A stretch of 64,000 bases of DNA from CBDBCK01 sp965203345. Lineage in GTDB: Bacteria; Chloroflexota; Dehalococcoidia; Lucifugimonadales; Lucifugimonadaceae. Location of the stretch: positions 124,001 through 188,000 of the forward strand of contig CBDBCK010000028.1 in the NCBI GenBank assembly GCA_965203345.1, written 5' to 3'. A program made the translations under genes and the position numbers. Positions 42,670-51,383 of this stretch are shown one piece after another; position 1 is the first letter of the stretch; each line of letters opens with the position of its first letter. Below the pieces are notes generated by a model. That model was not told the DNA's origin. It saw only the letters and a list, made by a program, of their open reading frames with translations, and ran no database searches.

Positions 42670-44631
42670 TCAATGCTCCGTCTCTGGATCATTGACCGGT
42701 TCCATCGACCACCCCATCATAGCCCATAAGACAACGATCGCTCCCACCGCTATCACAGCATAATGAGTGAGAAATCCACCTCCCAAAATCGCCAACCCAG
42801 CGGATATCAGTATCGGATAGTACGATTTCTGCGGCAGGTGAATCCCGCCCCCAGAACCACCGTGAGCGTCATCATGCCCCTCGAAAGAGTGAACTACATC
42901 TTCATTGACTGAACCGCCAGACGGAGGCTTCTGGATACGTTCAGACTGCGCGGACGTCTTGCCTTCATCTTCACCTTCATCATCATTTCCTAGACTTTCA
43001 GACGCCTCAGGGTATTTCTGGTGCCAGAAATCGTCCAACTCTTTAACTTCGGGTATCTGCTCAAAGTTGTACTCGGGTGGAGGGGAGGATATCGACCACT
43101 CCAAAGTACGCCCATCCCATGGATCGTCGCCCGCCGGCACCTTTACTCGGCTGGAACGCCACACCCCTATCAAAAACACGATTATAGAAACGCCAATAAG
43201 AAAACCGCCCATACTAGCCGCAAAATTGGAGGCCTCCCATCCTGTCTCAGCCGCGTACGTATAAATCCGCCTCGGCATACCATCCAGACCAAGCCAATGC
43301 TGAGGGGCAAACTGCAAATTGAACCCCACAAGCATAAGTGCCCAGGTCGCTATACCCCAGCGTTCATTGAGCATCCACCCGGTGAACTTGGGCCACCAGT
43401 AATATATTCCTCCGAATATAGCCATTATTGCCCCTCCGAACAGGACGTAATGGAAATGCGCTACCACAAAGTAGGTGTCCTGTTGTTGAGCGTCCGAAGG
43501 TGCCACGGCATGCATCACACCGCTTATTCCACCTATTGTGAACATCGCTATAAAGGAAACAGCAAACAACAGAGCGGTTGTCAATTTTATTGAACCGCCC
43601 CATAGTGTCCCCAGCCAGTTAAATATCTTGACACCTGTAGGTATGCCTATAGCCATAGTTGCAAGCGCAAACGCGGAGTTGGCCGCCGGACCAAGCCCTA
43701 CCGTGAACATATGGTGGCTCCAGACAAACCAGCCGAGAAAGGCTATTACAAGCCCGGCAAAGACCACAAACTGATACCCAAACAGAGGTTTACGAGAAAA
43801 GGTAGGGATGATTTCAGAGACTATACCCATAGCAGGCAATATCAGGATATAAACCTCAGGATGCCCAAACAACCAGAAGATATGTTGCCATATCACAGGA
43901 TCTCCACCTGCAAGAGGGTTGAAAAAGTTTGTCCCATATAGTCTATCGGTTTGAAGTTGAATCAAAGCAACTGTAAGTACCGGCATGGCCAGTATCATTA
44001 GCACTGAAGTTATAAGGGTCATCCATATAAATACAGGCATGCGGAAGAAATTCATGCCAGGGGCACGCATATTGATTATGGTTACCAGGAAGTTTAAAGC
44101 CGCCGCAAGTGAAGCTGTTCCGAGCGCTATAAGCCCGACAGTCCAGTAAGTCATACCAAGCCCCGGATTGTAAAGCGGTCCCGAGTTAGGAGCGTACCCG
44201 AACCAGCCTCCGTTTGGAGCGTCGCCAGTGAGCCAGCTGACGTTTAGAAGTATGGAGCCAAACACAAACGTCCATAAACTGAAAGCGTTAAGACGAGGAA
44301 ACGCTACATCTCTGGCGCCCAGTTGAAGCGGCACGATCCAATTGAAAAATGCAGCGCTTAGAGGCATAACCACAAGAAATACCATAGTCGTCCCGTGCAT
44401 CGTAAAGAGCTGATTGTAGGTTTCGGGATCTATGAAGCCTCTTTCAGCGGCGCGCAACTGTTCTCGAATGAGTAGCGCCTCAATCCCCCCTATCAGGAAC
44501 CAGAAAAAAGCCACGAAACCATACATTGTCCCTATACGTTTGTGATCCACGGTAGTCAGCCAACCTATCAGGCCGGCCCCTTCCGTCGGACGAGGAATTA
44601 TTCTTGGGAAAACTAGAGATCTGGTAGCCAT
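42670..44631 (-). CDS. ctaD: Cytochrome c oxidase subunit I (caa3-type)
   Basis: Catalytic heme-copper subunit that reduces oxygen and pumps protons. About 653 residues. Haem and copper ligands are seen: LFTMHGTTM (haem a His), FWLFGHPEVYILILPAMG (CuB His and cross-linked Tyr, plus the Glu of A-type proton channel) and WSHHMFTVG (two CuB His), then VAHFHYVLFGG (two haem His). After the core, an acidic linker leads to two further C-terminal helices, as in caa3 oxidases. I chose the ATG at 44631 (MATRSLVFPR), past the ctaC stop, over an ATG at 44688 that would overlap ctaC by 41 nt. Confidence 0.96.
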   Translation of the reverse strand: MATRSLVFPRIIPRPTEGAGLIGWLTTVDHKRIGTMYGFVAFFWFLIGGIEALLIREQLRAAERGFIDPETYNQLFTMHGTTMVFLVVMPLSAAFFNWIVPLQLGARDVAFPRLNAFSLWTFVFGSILLNVSWLTGDAPNGGWFGYAPNSGPLYNPGLGMTYWTVGLIALGTASLAAALNFLVTIINMRAPGMNFFRMPVFIWMTLITSVLMILAMPVLTVALIQLQTDRLYGTNFFNPLAGGDPVIWQHIFWLFGHPEVYILILPAMGIVSEIIPTFSRKPLFGYQFVVFAGLVIAFLGWFVWSHHMFTVGLGPAANSAFALATMAIGIPTGVKIFNWLGTLWGGSIKLTTALLFAVSFIAMFTIGGISGVMHAVAPSDAQQQDTYFVVAHFHYVLFGGAIMAIFGGIYYWWPKFTGWMLNERWGIATWALMLVGFNLQFAPQHWLGLDGMPRRIYTYAAETGWEASNFAASMGGFLIGVSIIVFLIGVWRSSRVKVPAGDDPWDGRTLEWSISSPPPEYNFEQIPEVKELDDFWHQKYPEASESLGNDDEGEDEGKTSAQSERIQKPPSGGSVNEDVVHSFEGHDDAHGGSGGGIHLPQKSYYPILISAGLAILGGGFLTHYAVIAVGAIVVLWAMMGWSMEPVNDPETEH

Positions 44632-44647
44632 ATCTTCGCCTTGACTC

Positions 44648-45877
44648 TCAACCTTCAGAGGTGCTGTTTGCCGTATCAGTCCGAACAAGACCGTCCGCAG
44701 AGTCTCCCGATACGCTAGCCTCCGCGCCGGGCTTCAGAGAAAGAAGATAATCAGCAATCTTCTCCACTTCTCCCGGCAGCAACTTTGCAGACGGATTCTC
44801 GGTATTTTTGTTAGCAAGTTCAGGGTTCAACCTGTAGACTAACGCATTCTGCTGCATGCGGGTTCCGGGTTTGATAGACGCCGGGTTTTCTATCCATTTG
44901 ATGAGGTTCTCTCTGGTTAAAGGCTTATCCCCTGAACCTATCGTCGTCCTATCGCCGAAGTGAGTCAAGTTGGGAGCAGATACAAGCAAAGAACTATTCG
45001 GTTCTCTTTGCCAGGACTGCCATCGATTCGCCTGCTGTAATATCTCGGAATCGTAAGACCCGAAAGAGTGAGAATTGACAGTATGGCAAGTGGAACAGTG
45101 GACCGCAAACAGGGTTTGCCCCTCTTGTAGGTCGGCTGTAAGCGGATCCGGTGGAACAAACCAGTTATTAACCCAATCTTCAAACTCTTCCTTCTCATGG
45201 GCTATAACCCTGAAACGCATATGGGCATGCGCTATACCGCAAAATTCGGCGCATTGGCCGTAATATTCACCCGGCCGGTCTGCTCGTAGCCAGAGACGGT
45301 TCTCATTGATGGGTACCATATCTATCTTGCCCGCGAGCTTCGGAACCCAGAAGCTGTGTATCACGTCCTCTGACTGAAGAGTGATAATGATATCTTCGCC
45401 CGCGGGGATATGCATTTCGTTGGAAGTAACTATCGACTGCTCAGGGTAGCGGAATTCAAACCACCACTGATGCCCAACAGCGGTAACCGGTAGTCCCTCT
45501 TCAGGGATGCGAGCCGTTGTCCATATACCGCTGATTGTGGGGACAGCTATGATAGCTATGATGATCGCAGGTATTATCGTCCAGGTTATCTCCAGAGCAG
45601 TGTTGCCGTGTACTTGTTTAGGCATGGAATTGTTCCGGCGCCTGTATCGCAGAACGATATATATAACCGCACCTTCCACCAACACAAACACCACGGTCGC
45701 TATTACGAATACGAAGTTGAACAGGTCAGCCTGTAGCTTTGCAACGGGGCCTTGAGTATCAAATGTAGACTGGGGATGATCAGGCGTGCAGGAAGCTACG
45801 AGTAATCCCAAGACCATGACAAAGAGGAGTAGATACGCAGAACGAACCAACGTTCTTCTAGTCAGGAGAGTGAACAT
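44648..45877 (-). CDS. ctaC: Cytochrome c oxidase subunit II with fused cytochrome c domain
   Basis: Takes electrons from cytochrome c or another donor and passes them through CuA to subunit I. The 409-residue protein starts with a membrane/lipid signal (LLFVMVLGLLVASCTPD, lipobox VASC) and two helices. Next comes the CuA domain with GHQWWFEFRYPE and CAEFCGIAHAHMRF (CuA ligands) near residue 205-220. A C-terminal cytochrome c has CSTCH near 260 and a Met in PGTRMQQNAL near 350. The fusion defines a caa3-type enzyme. First gene of the operon ctaC-D-E-F-G. Confidence 0.96.
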   Translation of the reverse strand: MFTLLTRRTLVRSAYLLLFVMVLGLLVASCTPDHPQSTFDTQGPVAKLQADLFNFVFVIATVVFVLVEGAVIYIVLRYRRRNNSMPKQVHGNTALEITWTIIPAIIIAIIAVPTISGIWTTARIPEEGLPVTAVGHQWWFEFRYPEQSIVTSNEMHIPAGEDIIITLQSEDVIHSFWVPKLAGKIDMVPINENRLWLRADRPGEYYGQCAEFCGIAHAHMRFRVIAHEKEEFEDWVNNWFVPPDPLTADLQEGQTLFAVHCSTCHTVNSHSFGSYDSEILQQANRWQSWQREPNSSLLVSAPNLTHFGDRTTIGSGDKPLTRENLIKWIENPASIKPGTRMQQNALVYRLNPELANKNTENPSAKLLPGEVEKIADYLLSLKPGAEASVSGDSADGLVRTDTANSTSEG

Positions 45878-46060
45878 ATGTTTAACTTTAGTAGCCCTCT
45901 GCGGTTCTTCTTAGTAAGACACACTAGTTATAAGGATACAGAGCATTATGGTTTGTTTCAATAACCACAACGCCCGTAAAACATGTCCTTTATTGCACAT
46001 ATTGGCCATTGCATACGGCACTGTGCATGATATCCGGCAAGCTGAAGGTGCATGCTCCCT

Positions 46061-46077
46061 GTTCTGACTGTCAGAAC
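46061..46077. promoter_or_regulatory. Palindrome in the 377-nt gap between ctaC and tRNA-Gly
   Basis: GTTCTGAC and GTCAGAAC arms, one-base centre, perfect. It lies about 185 nt upstream of ctaC (minus) and 180 nt upstream of tRNA-Gly. Operator-like, regulator unknown. I see no gene in 45878-46254. Confidence 0.4.
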
Positions 46078-46254
46078 ATTCACGGTTCGAGCGGCTCCGG
46101 CAAAACGTAATGCGCGTCAGTCTCTTATTGCTAGCCAGAACAAAGGGCTTATCAAATCTTCAGTTTATGTTATAGTTTTAAATAACGAGGCTGCTCCGAT
46201 TGAAACTCCTGCTTTTCAGATTGAGGGTAGCTTGTAAGCTTATATTTGCTTTGG

Positions 46255-46329
46255 GCGGAAGTGGCTCAGCGGTAGAGCATCTCCTTGCCAAGGAGAGGGT
46301 CACGGGTTCGAATCCCGTCTTCCGCTCCA
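46255..46329 (+). tRNA. tRNA-Gly (anticodon GCC)
   Basis: Acceptor GCGGAAG/CTTCCGC, anticodon stem with loop TTGCCAA, T arm with GGGTTCGAATCCC, encoded CCA. Single tRNA between the oxidase operon and the pantothenate genes. Confidence 0.96.
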
Positions 46330-46490
46330 TTAAAGCTAAGCCGTTGCATGTTTCTGGGAATCCGTTCTTCCATTGAGATTCTTATACCCGACTCCTCATG
46401 ACGACCTAAAAGCGGCCTCATATCGCGCATTATCCAGTGGCTTTATGAAAAAAGCAATCCGCGAATTTGTTCCATTCGGATTTTCGTTGT

Positions 46491-47411
46491 ATGACGGCAG
46501 CCCAAGCACACAGTGTCTTGTTTGACAGATCATCACGCATAGGTATTGCGGGCGCTGGCAAGCTGGGATCTTCACTTGCTTTAGGTTTATCAGACGTCGG
46601 GCGTCCTCCTGTTTGCGTAAGCAGTTCTAACGAAAGTGTGAAGCAAGAGATACGGTTTCGACTGCCTAACAGTAAAATAGTCTCAACAGTTCAGGATGTT
46701 GCGGACATTGCAGACATCGTTTTTCTGTCTGTGCCAGATAAAGTGCTGAAGCGTGTCTCAGATTCCATTCGATGGCGAAAGGGACAGGCCGTTGTTCATT
46801 GCTCCGGTATATTACCGATATCGGTGCTTGAGAATGTTGCAACTACAGGCGCGGTTTACGGCGGGTGCCACCCTCTACAGACCTTTCACAGCCGATTCAT
46901 AGAATCAGCTGTGAAAGGGATATTTTTTGGTATAGAGTCCAATTCAAACGAGCTACTATCTTGGCTTGAAGAATGCGCCCTCGATTTAAAGAGCGAGACT
47001 TTTGAAATATCCTCTTCCTACCGTGCCATATACCACGCCAGCGCAGTAATGGCCTGCAGCCTCATAGCAAGTATGGCAAGATTGGCGGCCGTGTCCTGGC
47101 TAACGTCCGGACGAGAACTCTCTGATGCCATGCGATACCTTCGACCCTTGACAGAGTCTGCAATAAACTCGGTGCATCAATTCCAGGACGGAAGCGGTGT
47201 CACTGGGCCTTTGGCGCGTGCCGACGTTGAAGTGTTAGAGTCTCACTTGAAGGCTTTAAACGCATATAATCCGGAAACCGCTATAGCTTATGCAGCAGTT
47301 TCGCTTGCTTCAACCAATTCGGCACAGTTAGACGTTTCGTCTAAGGATAGAAAAACTATGAGACTTCTTTTCATTTCCTACATCAATAAAGGCTTGGCAC
47401 AATTAAAATAA
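46491..47411 (+). CDS. Rossmann-fold DUF2520 protein, candidate ketopantoate reductase
   Basis: About 306 residues. The N-terminal NAD(P)-binding region begins RIGIAGAGKLGSSLALGLSD (GxGxxG) and contains VFLSVPDKVLKRV. The C-terminal helical DUF2520 domain contains GGCHPLQTF, YRAIYHASAVMACSLIASMA and GPLARADVEVLESHL. The fold is that of 6-phosphogluconate dehydrogenase-like reductases. It sits 63 nt upstream of panB and then panC, while panE is not visible, so a role in reducing ketopantoate is plausible but only inferred from context. Start taken as ATG 46491; a TTG eight codons earlier is possible. Contains a long hairpin at 46882-46918. Confidence 0.8.
   Translation: MTAAQAHSVLFDRSSRIGIAGAGKLGSSLALGLSDVGRPPVCVSSSNESVKQEIRFRLPNSKIVSTVQDVADIADIVFLSVPDKVLKRVSDSIRWRKGQAVVHCSGILPISVLENVATTGAVYGGCHPLQTFHSRFIESAVKGIFFGIESNSNELLSWLEECALDLKSETFEISSSYRAIYHASAVMACSLIASMARLAAVSWLTSGRELSDAMRYLRPLTESAINSVHQFQDGSGVTGPLARADVEVLESHLKALNAYNPETAIAYAAVSLASTNSAQLDVSSKDRKTMRLLFISYINKGLAQLK
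46882..46918. repeat. Near-perfect 37-nt inverted repeat inside the DUF2520 gene
   Basis: Arms CCTTTCACAGC / GCTGTGAAAGG (11 bp), one C-A mismatch, then GATTC / GAATC (5 bp) around a 3-nt loop. It is fully inside coding sequence. Confidence 0.85.
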
Positions 47412-47474
47412 GAGTTCAGCTGCACCGGAATGCAGTATTACTATCAAGAAGATCACCAGTCAGGAATCAGCATA

Positions 47475-48257
47475 ATGCCCAGGATCACTACGCGCGCTTT
47501 ACAAGCTATGAAGCGGAAGGGTGAGCTTATACCAATGACAACAGCTTATGATTTTCTATCTGCAAAGCTGGCGGATAGAGCCGGTATCCCGGCCATACTG
47601 GTAGGTGATAGCCTCGGTATGACGGTTTTGGGACATGAAACTACCCATCCGGTTACTATGGCTGACATGATCCGGGCAACGCAGGCTGTCTCCAGGGGTT
47701 CCCGGACCGCCCTGATCATAGCTGATATGCCTTTTATGTCGTATCAAATAAACGGTCCCAAAGCTATCGCAAATGCAGGGCTTCTCATAAAGGAAGGCAT
47801 GGCACAGGCCGTGAAGATTGAAGGCGGTGCCGTAATCGCGCCACTCGTTCGTAGCCTGGTACAAGCCGGGGTTCCCGTCATGGGGCACATCGGGCTTACT
47901 CCCCAGTCTCTCTTCCAGCTCGGAGGCTACCGGATCCAAGGCAAGACTGAGGAAGAAGCAGAGGCATTGCAAAGTGACGCTTTGGCTCTCCAAGAATCCG
48001 GCGTATTTGCTTTAGTAATAGAGTTGACGCCGCCTAAAGTGGCCGGAGAGATTGCTCGTACGCTTTCTGTTCCCTGTATCGGCATCGGGGCAGGACAAGA
48101 AACAGACGGGCAAATCCAGGTGTTCACTGATTTGCTGGGCATGGATCCAGATTTCAGCCCTAGACATGCAACCAAATACGCCAGCCTGTCTTCAATAATT
48201 GAGGAGGCTTTACGCAGTTACGCTAATGACGTCCGTCTAAACGCAACTGTTGATTAA
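47475..48257 (+). CDS. panB: 3-methyl-2-oxobutanoate hydroxymethyltransferase
   Basis: Adds a hydroxymethyl group from methylene-tetrahydrofolate to alpha-ketoisovalerate, giving ketopantoate, in pantothenate synthesis. About 260 residues forming a TIM barrel: TTAYDFLSAKLADRAGIPAI, LVGDSLGMTVLGHETT (Mg Asp) near residue 40, IADMPFMSYQ near 80, KIEGG near 112, GHIGLTPQS and IGIGAGQETDGQ near 200. I chose the ATG at 47475 (MPRITTRALQ) with AGGA upstream; the longer frame has no family support. Lies between the DUF2520 gene and panC. Confidence 0.96.
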   Translation: MPRITTRALQAMKRKGELIPMTTAYDFLSAKLADRAGIPAILVGDSLGMTVLGHETTHPVTMADMIRATQAVSRGSRTALIIADMPFMSYQINGPKAIANAGLLIKEGMAQAVKIEGGAVIAPLVRSLVQAGVPVMGHIGLTPQSLFQLGGYRIQGKTEEEAEALQSDALALQESGVFALVIELTPPKVAGEIARTLSVPCIGIGAGQETDGQIQVFTDLLGMDPDFSPRHATKYASLSSIIEEALRSYANDVRLNATVD

Positions 48258-48291
48258 AATACATGATATCTAGTTGGCTTCTATAGTTTAT

Positions 48292-49146
48292 ATGAAACTT
48301 ATAAAAACTGCTTCTGACATGCGACTTACCCGCAGAAATATGCCCAGCTCAGTGGGATTTGTAGCAACCATGGGAGCTCTGCACAAGGGACATGAATCTC
48401 TGATCAGATCAGCCAAGAAGGATTGTGCTACCGTAGTCACTTCTATATTTGTAAATCCTAGCCAGTTTGAAGGTGAGCAAGACTATAAGGGATACCCACG
48501 GGACATGGCCGCTGACCTGAAATTGCTTGAAGATTTGGGAAACGATTTCGTTTTTGTCCCTTCCATAGAAGATATGTACCCGCCTGGAGGGACTACCGTA
48601 GTAGATACCCTGTTCTTGAGTTCTGTATTTGAAGGAGAGGTAAGACCAGGCCACTTTGCAGGAGTATCCACAATAGTAGCTAAGCTGTTCGTTTTGGTAC
48701 GGCCCGACAAGGCATACTTTGGACAAAAAGACGCCCAGCAAGCTGCCGTCATTCGCCGCCTGAACGACGACATGCTCTTTGGTGCAGATATAGTAATCAA
48801 GCCCACTGTGAGGGAGCTGGACGGTCTCGCGTGTAGTAGCAGAAATAAATTTCTCAGCCCTTCCGCTCGCCGTAAGGCACAGGGCATATCCAAGGCATTG
48901 TCGTCCGCTCAGGCGCTTTGGCGAACGGGCGAACGCAGAGCGGAAGAGTTGCTGAACTCTGTGAGGCGAAGAATACAAGAAGAAGATTTAGTATTAGAAT
49001 ATGCAGGCGTAGTCAAGCCCGACAGCTTTACAGAGATGGACAACGCTGAAACCGGTTCTTTACTAATCCTGGCGGCAAGGATAAACGGCATACGACTTAT
49101 TGACAACACCCACCTAGACTACTCCCCTGCAATAAGAGAAAAGTAA
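48292..49146 (+). CDS. panC: Pantothenate synthetase
   Basis: Joins pantoate and beta-alanine using ATP. About 284 residues: VGFVATMGALHKGHESLIRS (HIGH-type nucleotide motif) near residue 22, VTSIFVNPSQF near 50, the pantoate site GHFAGVSTIVAKLF near 120, YFGQKDAQQ near 143 and the KMSKS-like CSSRNKFLS near 182. Start at ATG 48292 (MKLIKTASDMR), the family start; a TTG six codons before is possible. The ribosome binding site is weak. Follows panB after 34 nt and abuts argF. Confidence 0.96.
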   Translation: MKLIKTASDMRLTRRNMPSSVGFVATMGALHKGHESLIRSAKKDCATVVTSIFVNPSQFEGEQDYKGYPRDMAADLKLLEDLGNDFVFVPSIEDMYPPGGTTVVDTLFLSSVFEGEVRPGHFAGVSTIVAKLFVLVRPDKAYFGQKDAQQAAVIRRLNDDMLFGADIVIKPTVRELDGLACSSRNKFLSPSARRKAQGISKALSSAQALWRTGERRAEELLNSVRRRIQEEDLVLEYAGVVKPDSFTEMDNAETGSLLILAARINGIRLIDNTHLDYSPAIREK

Positions 49147-49147
49147 A

Positions 49148-50047
49148 ATGCATTACCTGAAATTCAACGATATTACTCCGGATAGAGTGACCGCAATCAT
49201 AGAAAGAGCATCTGTGCTGAAGAAAATAGGCGGATCAGACGCTATGAAAGGGACACACACTGCCCTTATATTTGAGAAGCCTTCACTACGCACAAAATTG
49301 AGTTTCGCCATAGGGATAAATAAACTGGGAGGTTCCTATGTCTATTTCTCTCCTGAAGAGGTCGGACTTGGCAAACGTGAACCTGTCCAAGACGTGGCGC
49401 GCGTCGTATCCAGAATGGCGGATGCTGTAGTAGTGCGAACATTCGCTCATTCAACCATTGAACAGTTTGCCGAAGGATCTTCCATCCCCGTGGTTAACGC
49501 CTTAACCGACGCGGAGCACCCATGTCAGGCACTAGCCGACATCTTGACAATACAGGAGGTCTTCGGGAGCCTTTCCGGTATTCAGGTCGCATTTATCGGG
49601 GATGGCAACAATGTAGCAACCAGTCTGGCCTTCGCGTTGGCAGGCATGGGCGGGCGCTTAGTTGTAGCTTCGCCTCCCGGTTATGGACTCACAGATGCAA
49701 CATTAGAAGCCGTCAACATATACGGCAGGCCTGCGGGTGGAGAGGCGGTTCAAGTGGTGCTGCCTTCAGACGCTATCAAGGCATCTTCTGTAGTTTATAC
49801 AGACGTCTGGACCAGCATGGGCGAAGAAGCCGAGGCCGAAAACCGGCGCGAAGTGTTTAAAGATTATATAGTTACACCTAAACTGATGGAAAGTGCAAAA
49901 GATGAGGTTCGCTTCATGCACGATATGCCCGCGCATCCGGGCGAAGAAATTGAGGAAGGAATGCTCTATCACCCTTCCTCAATATGCTTTCAGCAGGCCG
50001 AAAACAGACTCTGGGCACAGATGGCACTGCTGGAGATGCTCATATGA
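49148..50047 (+). CDS. argF: Ornithine carbamoyltransferase-like enzyme with an altered HCLP motif
   Basis: Carbamoylates ornithine to citrulline. The 299-residue protein has the carbamoyl-phosphate loop FEKPSLRTKLSF near residue 39, HPCQALADILT near 122, FIGDGNNVATSL near 145 and YTDVWTSMGEE near 218. The catalytic loop normally read as HCLPAHRGEE is MHDMPAHPGEEIEEG near 260, so the usual Cys is Asp here. This may be a lineage variant of OTCase or a shift to another carbamoyl acceptor. Starts 1 nt after the panC stop; unlinked to argC. Confidence 0.88.
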   Translation: MHYLKFNDITPDRVTAIIERASVLKKIGGSDAMKGTHTALIFEKPSLRTKLSFAIGINKLGGSYVYFSPEEVGLGKREPVQDVARVVSRMADAVVVRTFAHSTIEQFAEGSSIPVVNALTDAEHPCQALADILTIQEVFGSLSGIQVAFIGDGNNVATSLAFALAGMGGRLVVASPPGYGLTDATLEAVNIYGRPAGGEAVQVVLPSDAIKASSVVYTDVWTSMGEEAEAENRREVFKDYIVTPKLMESAKDEVRFMHDMPAHPGEEIEEGMLYHPSSICFQQAENRLWAQMALLEMLI

Positions 50048-50057
50048 GACTGATTCT

Positions 50058-51383
50058 ATGAATCCACTTATAGCTATCGTGGGGCGTGCAAACGTAGGCA
50101 AATCCACTTTGCTCAATCGTCTGGCGGGTTGGCGCAAAGCCGTTGTATCAGACGTTCCCGGTACCACGCGCGACAGGTTATCGGCAGATATAGATTGGCG
50201 GGGGCGTCGCTTCACGGTGATTGATACAGGAGGTCTGGATATTGCAACGACCGGACAGCTGTACGAGAATGTATCGCATCAGTCCAAGATAGCTATTGAA
50301 GTATGCGACGCCGTTTTGTTCGTTGTAGACGCTGTTGAAGGAGTTACCCATGCGGATGAGGCGGTAGCAGATATTGTACGACGATCAGGCAAGCCTGCTA
50401 TCCTAGCGGTTAACAAAGCTGACAACCAAGAGCGCAAAGCCGCCATAGCCGATTTTTACCGTCTGGGCATATCCGCCATAACAGCTATATCAGCATATCA
50501 TAACGAGGGTATCTCCGAACTGATAGATGAACTGACGGTACTGTTGAACACCACTTTTACGAATGGCGCAACCGAAGGAGAGAAGGATGATAGTATCCGC
50601 ATAGCCTTCGTAGGAAGACCTAATACAGGTAAATCTTCCCTATTCAACGCTATAGCCGGTAATGAAAGGACTATAGTCAGTCCTCTGCCAGGGACAACGC
50701 GCGATGCCATAGACACTGAGATCTTATACTCAGGCAGGAGTCTAATATTTCTTGACACAGCGGGCATACGCAGGCGTGGTAAGACGGAAGCGGGCATAGA
50801 ATATTATTCGGTTATCCGGGCAATAAACGCAATTCGATTGTCGCATATCGTTATGGTCGTTTTAACTGCCGAGGATCCTCTCACTCTACAAGACAAGCAT
50901 ATATGCGGCCTGGCGTACGATTCCGCAAAGGCTTGTGCGCTTATAGTCAATAAAAGCGACTTACTAAACAGCGCAAGTGAAGATCTTGAACGTATAGAGG
51001 CAAAGATACGTTCAGAGATGCCTTTCCTAACCGGTTGCCTTATCATATTTACATCAGCATTATCTGGGGAAAATGTAATGAGAATACCAAAAGAAACGTT
51101 GACTCTTTATGAAGAATTTACCAAGCGTGTTCCTGATGTGGAAGTAAGCAGATGTATTTTTGAGGCCGTAGGGGAAAATATGCCTCCTCGCAAAAGTGGT
51201 AAACGTCCCGCTATCATAAAAGCAGTGCAAGAGAAAACTGCCCCCCCTGTGTTTTTAATAGATACGTCCGCACCCGACCACATACACTTTTCCTACAAAA
51301 GATATCTAGAAAACAATCTACGAAAGCGTTTCGGTTTTTCGGGAGTGCCTGTGCGGATTCGCTTTAGAAAGAGTCCAGTGTGA
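50058..51383 (+). CDS. der: Ribosome-assembly GTPase Der (EngA)
   Basis: Essential GTPase with two tandem G domains that acts in 50S subunit maturation. 441 residues. First domain: GRANVGKSTLLNRL, DVPGTTRD, DTGGLD, NKAD. Second: GRPNTGKSSLFNAI near residue 186, PLPGTTRDAID, DTAGIRRRGK, NKSD. The KH-like C-terminal domain ends GFSGVPVRIRFRKSP. I chose ATG 50058 because the protein then begins MNPLIAIVGRANVGKS; the longer frame overlaps argF. Its stop overlaps the plsY start (GTGA). Confidence 0.97.
   Translation: MNPLIAIVGRANVGKSTLLNRLAGWRKAVVSDVPGTTRDRLSADIDWRGRRFTVIDTGGLDIATTGQLYENVSHQSKIAIEVCDAVLFVVDAVEGVTHADEAVADIVRRSGKPAILAVNKADNQERKAAIADFYRLGISAITAISAYHNEGISELIDELTVLLNTTFTNGATEGEKDDSIRIAFVGRPNTGKSSLFNAIAGNERTIVSPLPGTTRDAIDTEILYSGRSLIFLDTAGIRRRGKTEAGIEYYSVIRAINAIRLSHIVMVVLTAEDPLTLQDKHICGLAYDSAKACALIVNKSDLLNSASEDLERIEAKIRSEMPFLTGCLIIFTSALSGENVMRIPKETLTLYEEFTKRVPDVEVSRCIFEAVGENMPPRKSGKRPAIIKAVQEKTAPPVFLIDTSAPDHIHFSYKRYLENNLRKRFGFSGVPVRIRFRKSPV

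Noticed and set aside
46052..46237. 61-codon plus-strand frame between ctaC and tRNA-Gly
   Set aside because: No ribosome binding site, no recognisable sequence.
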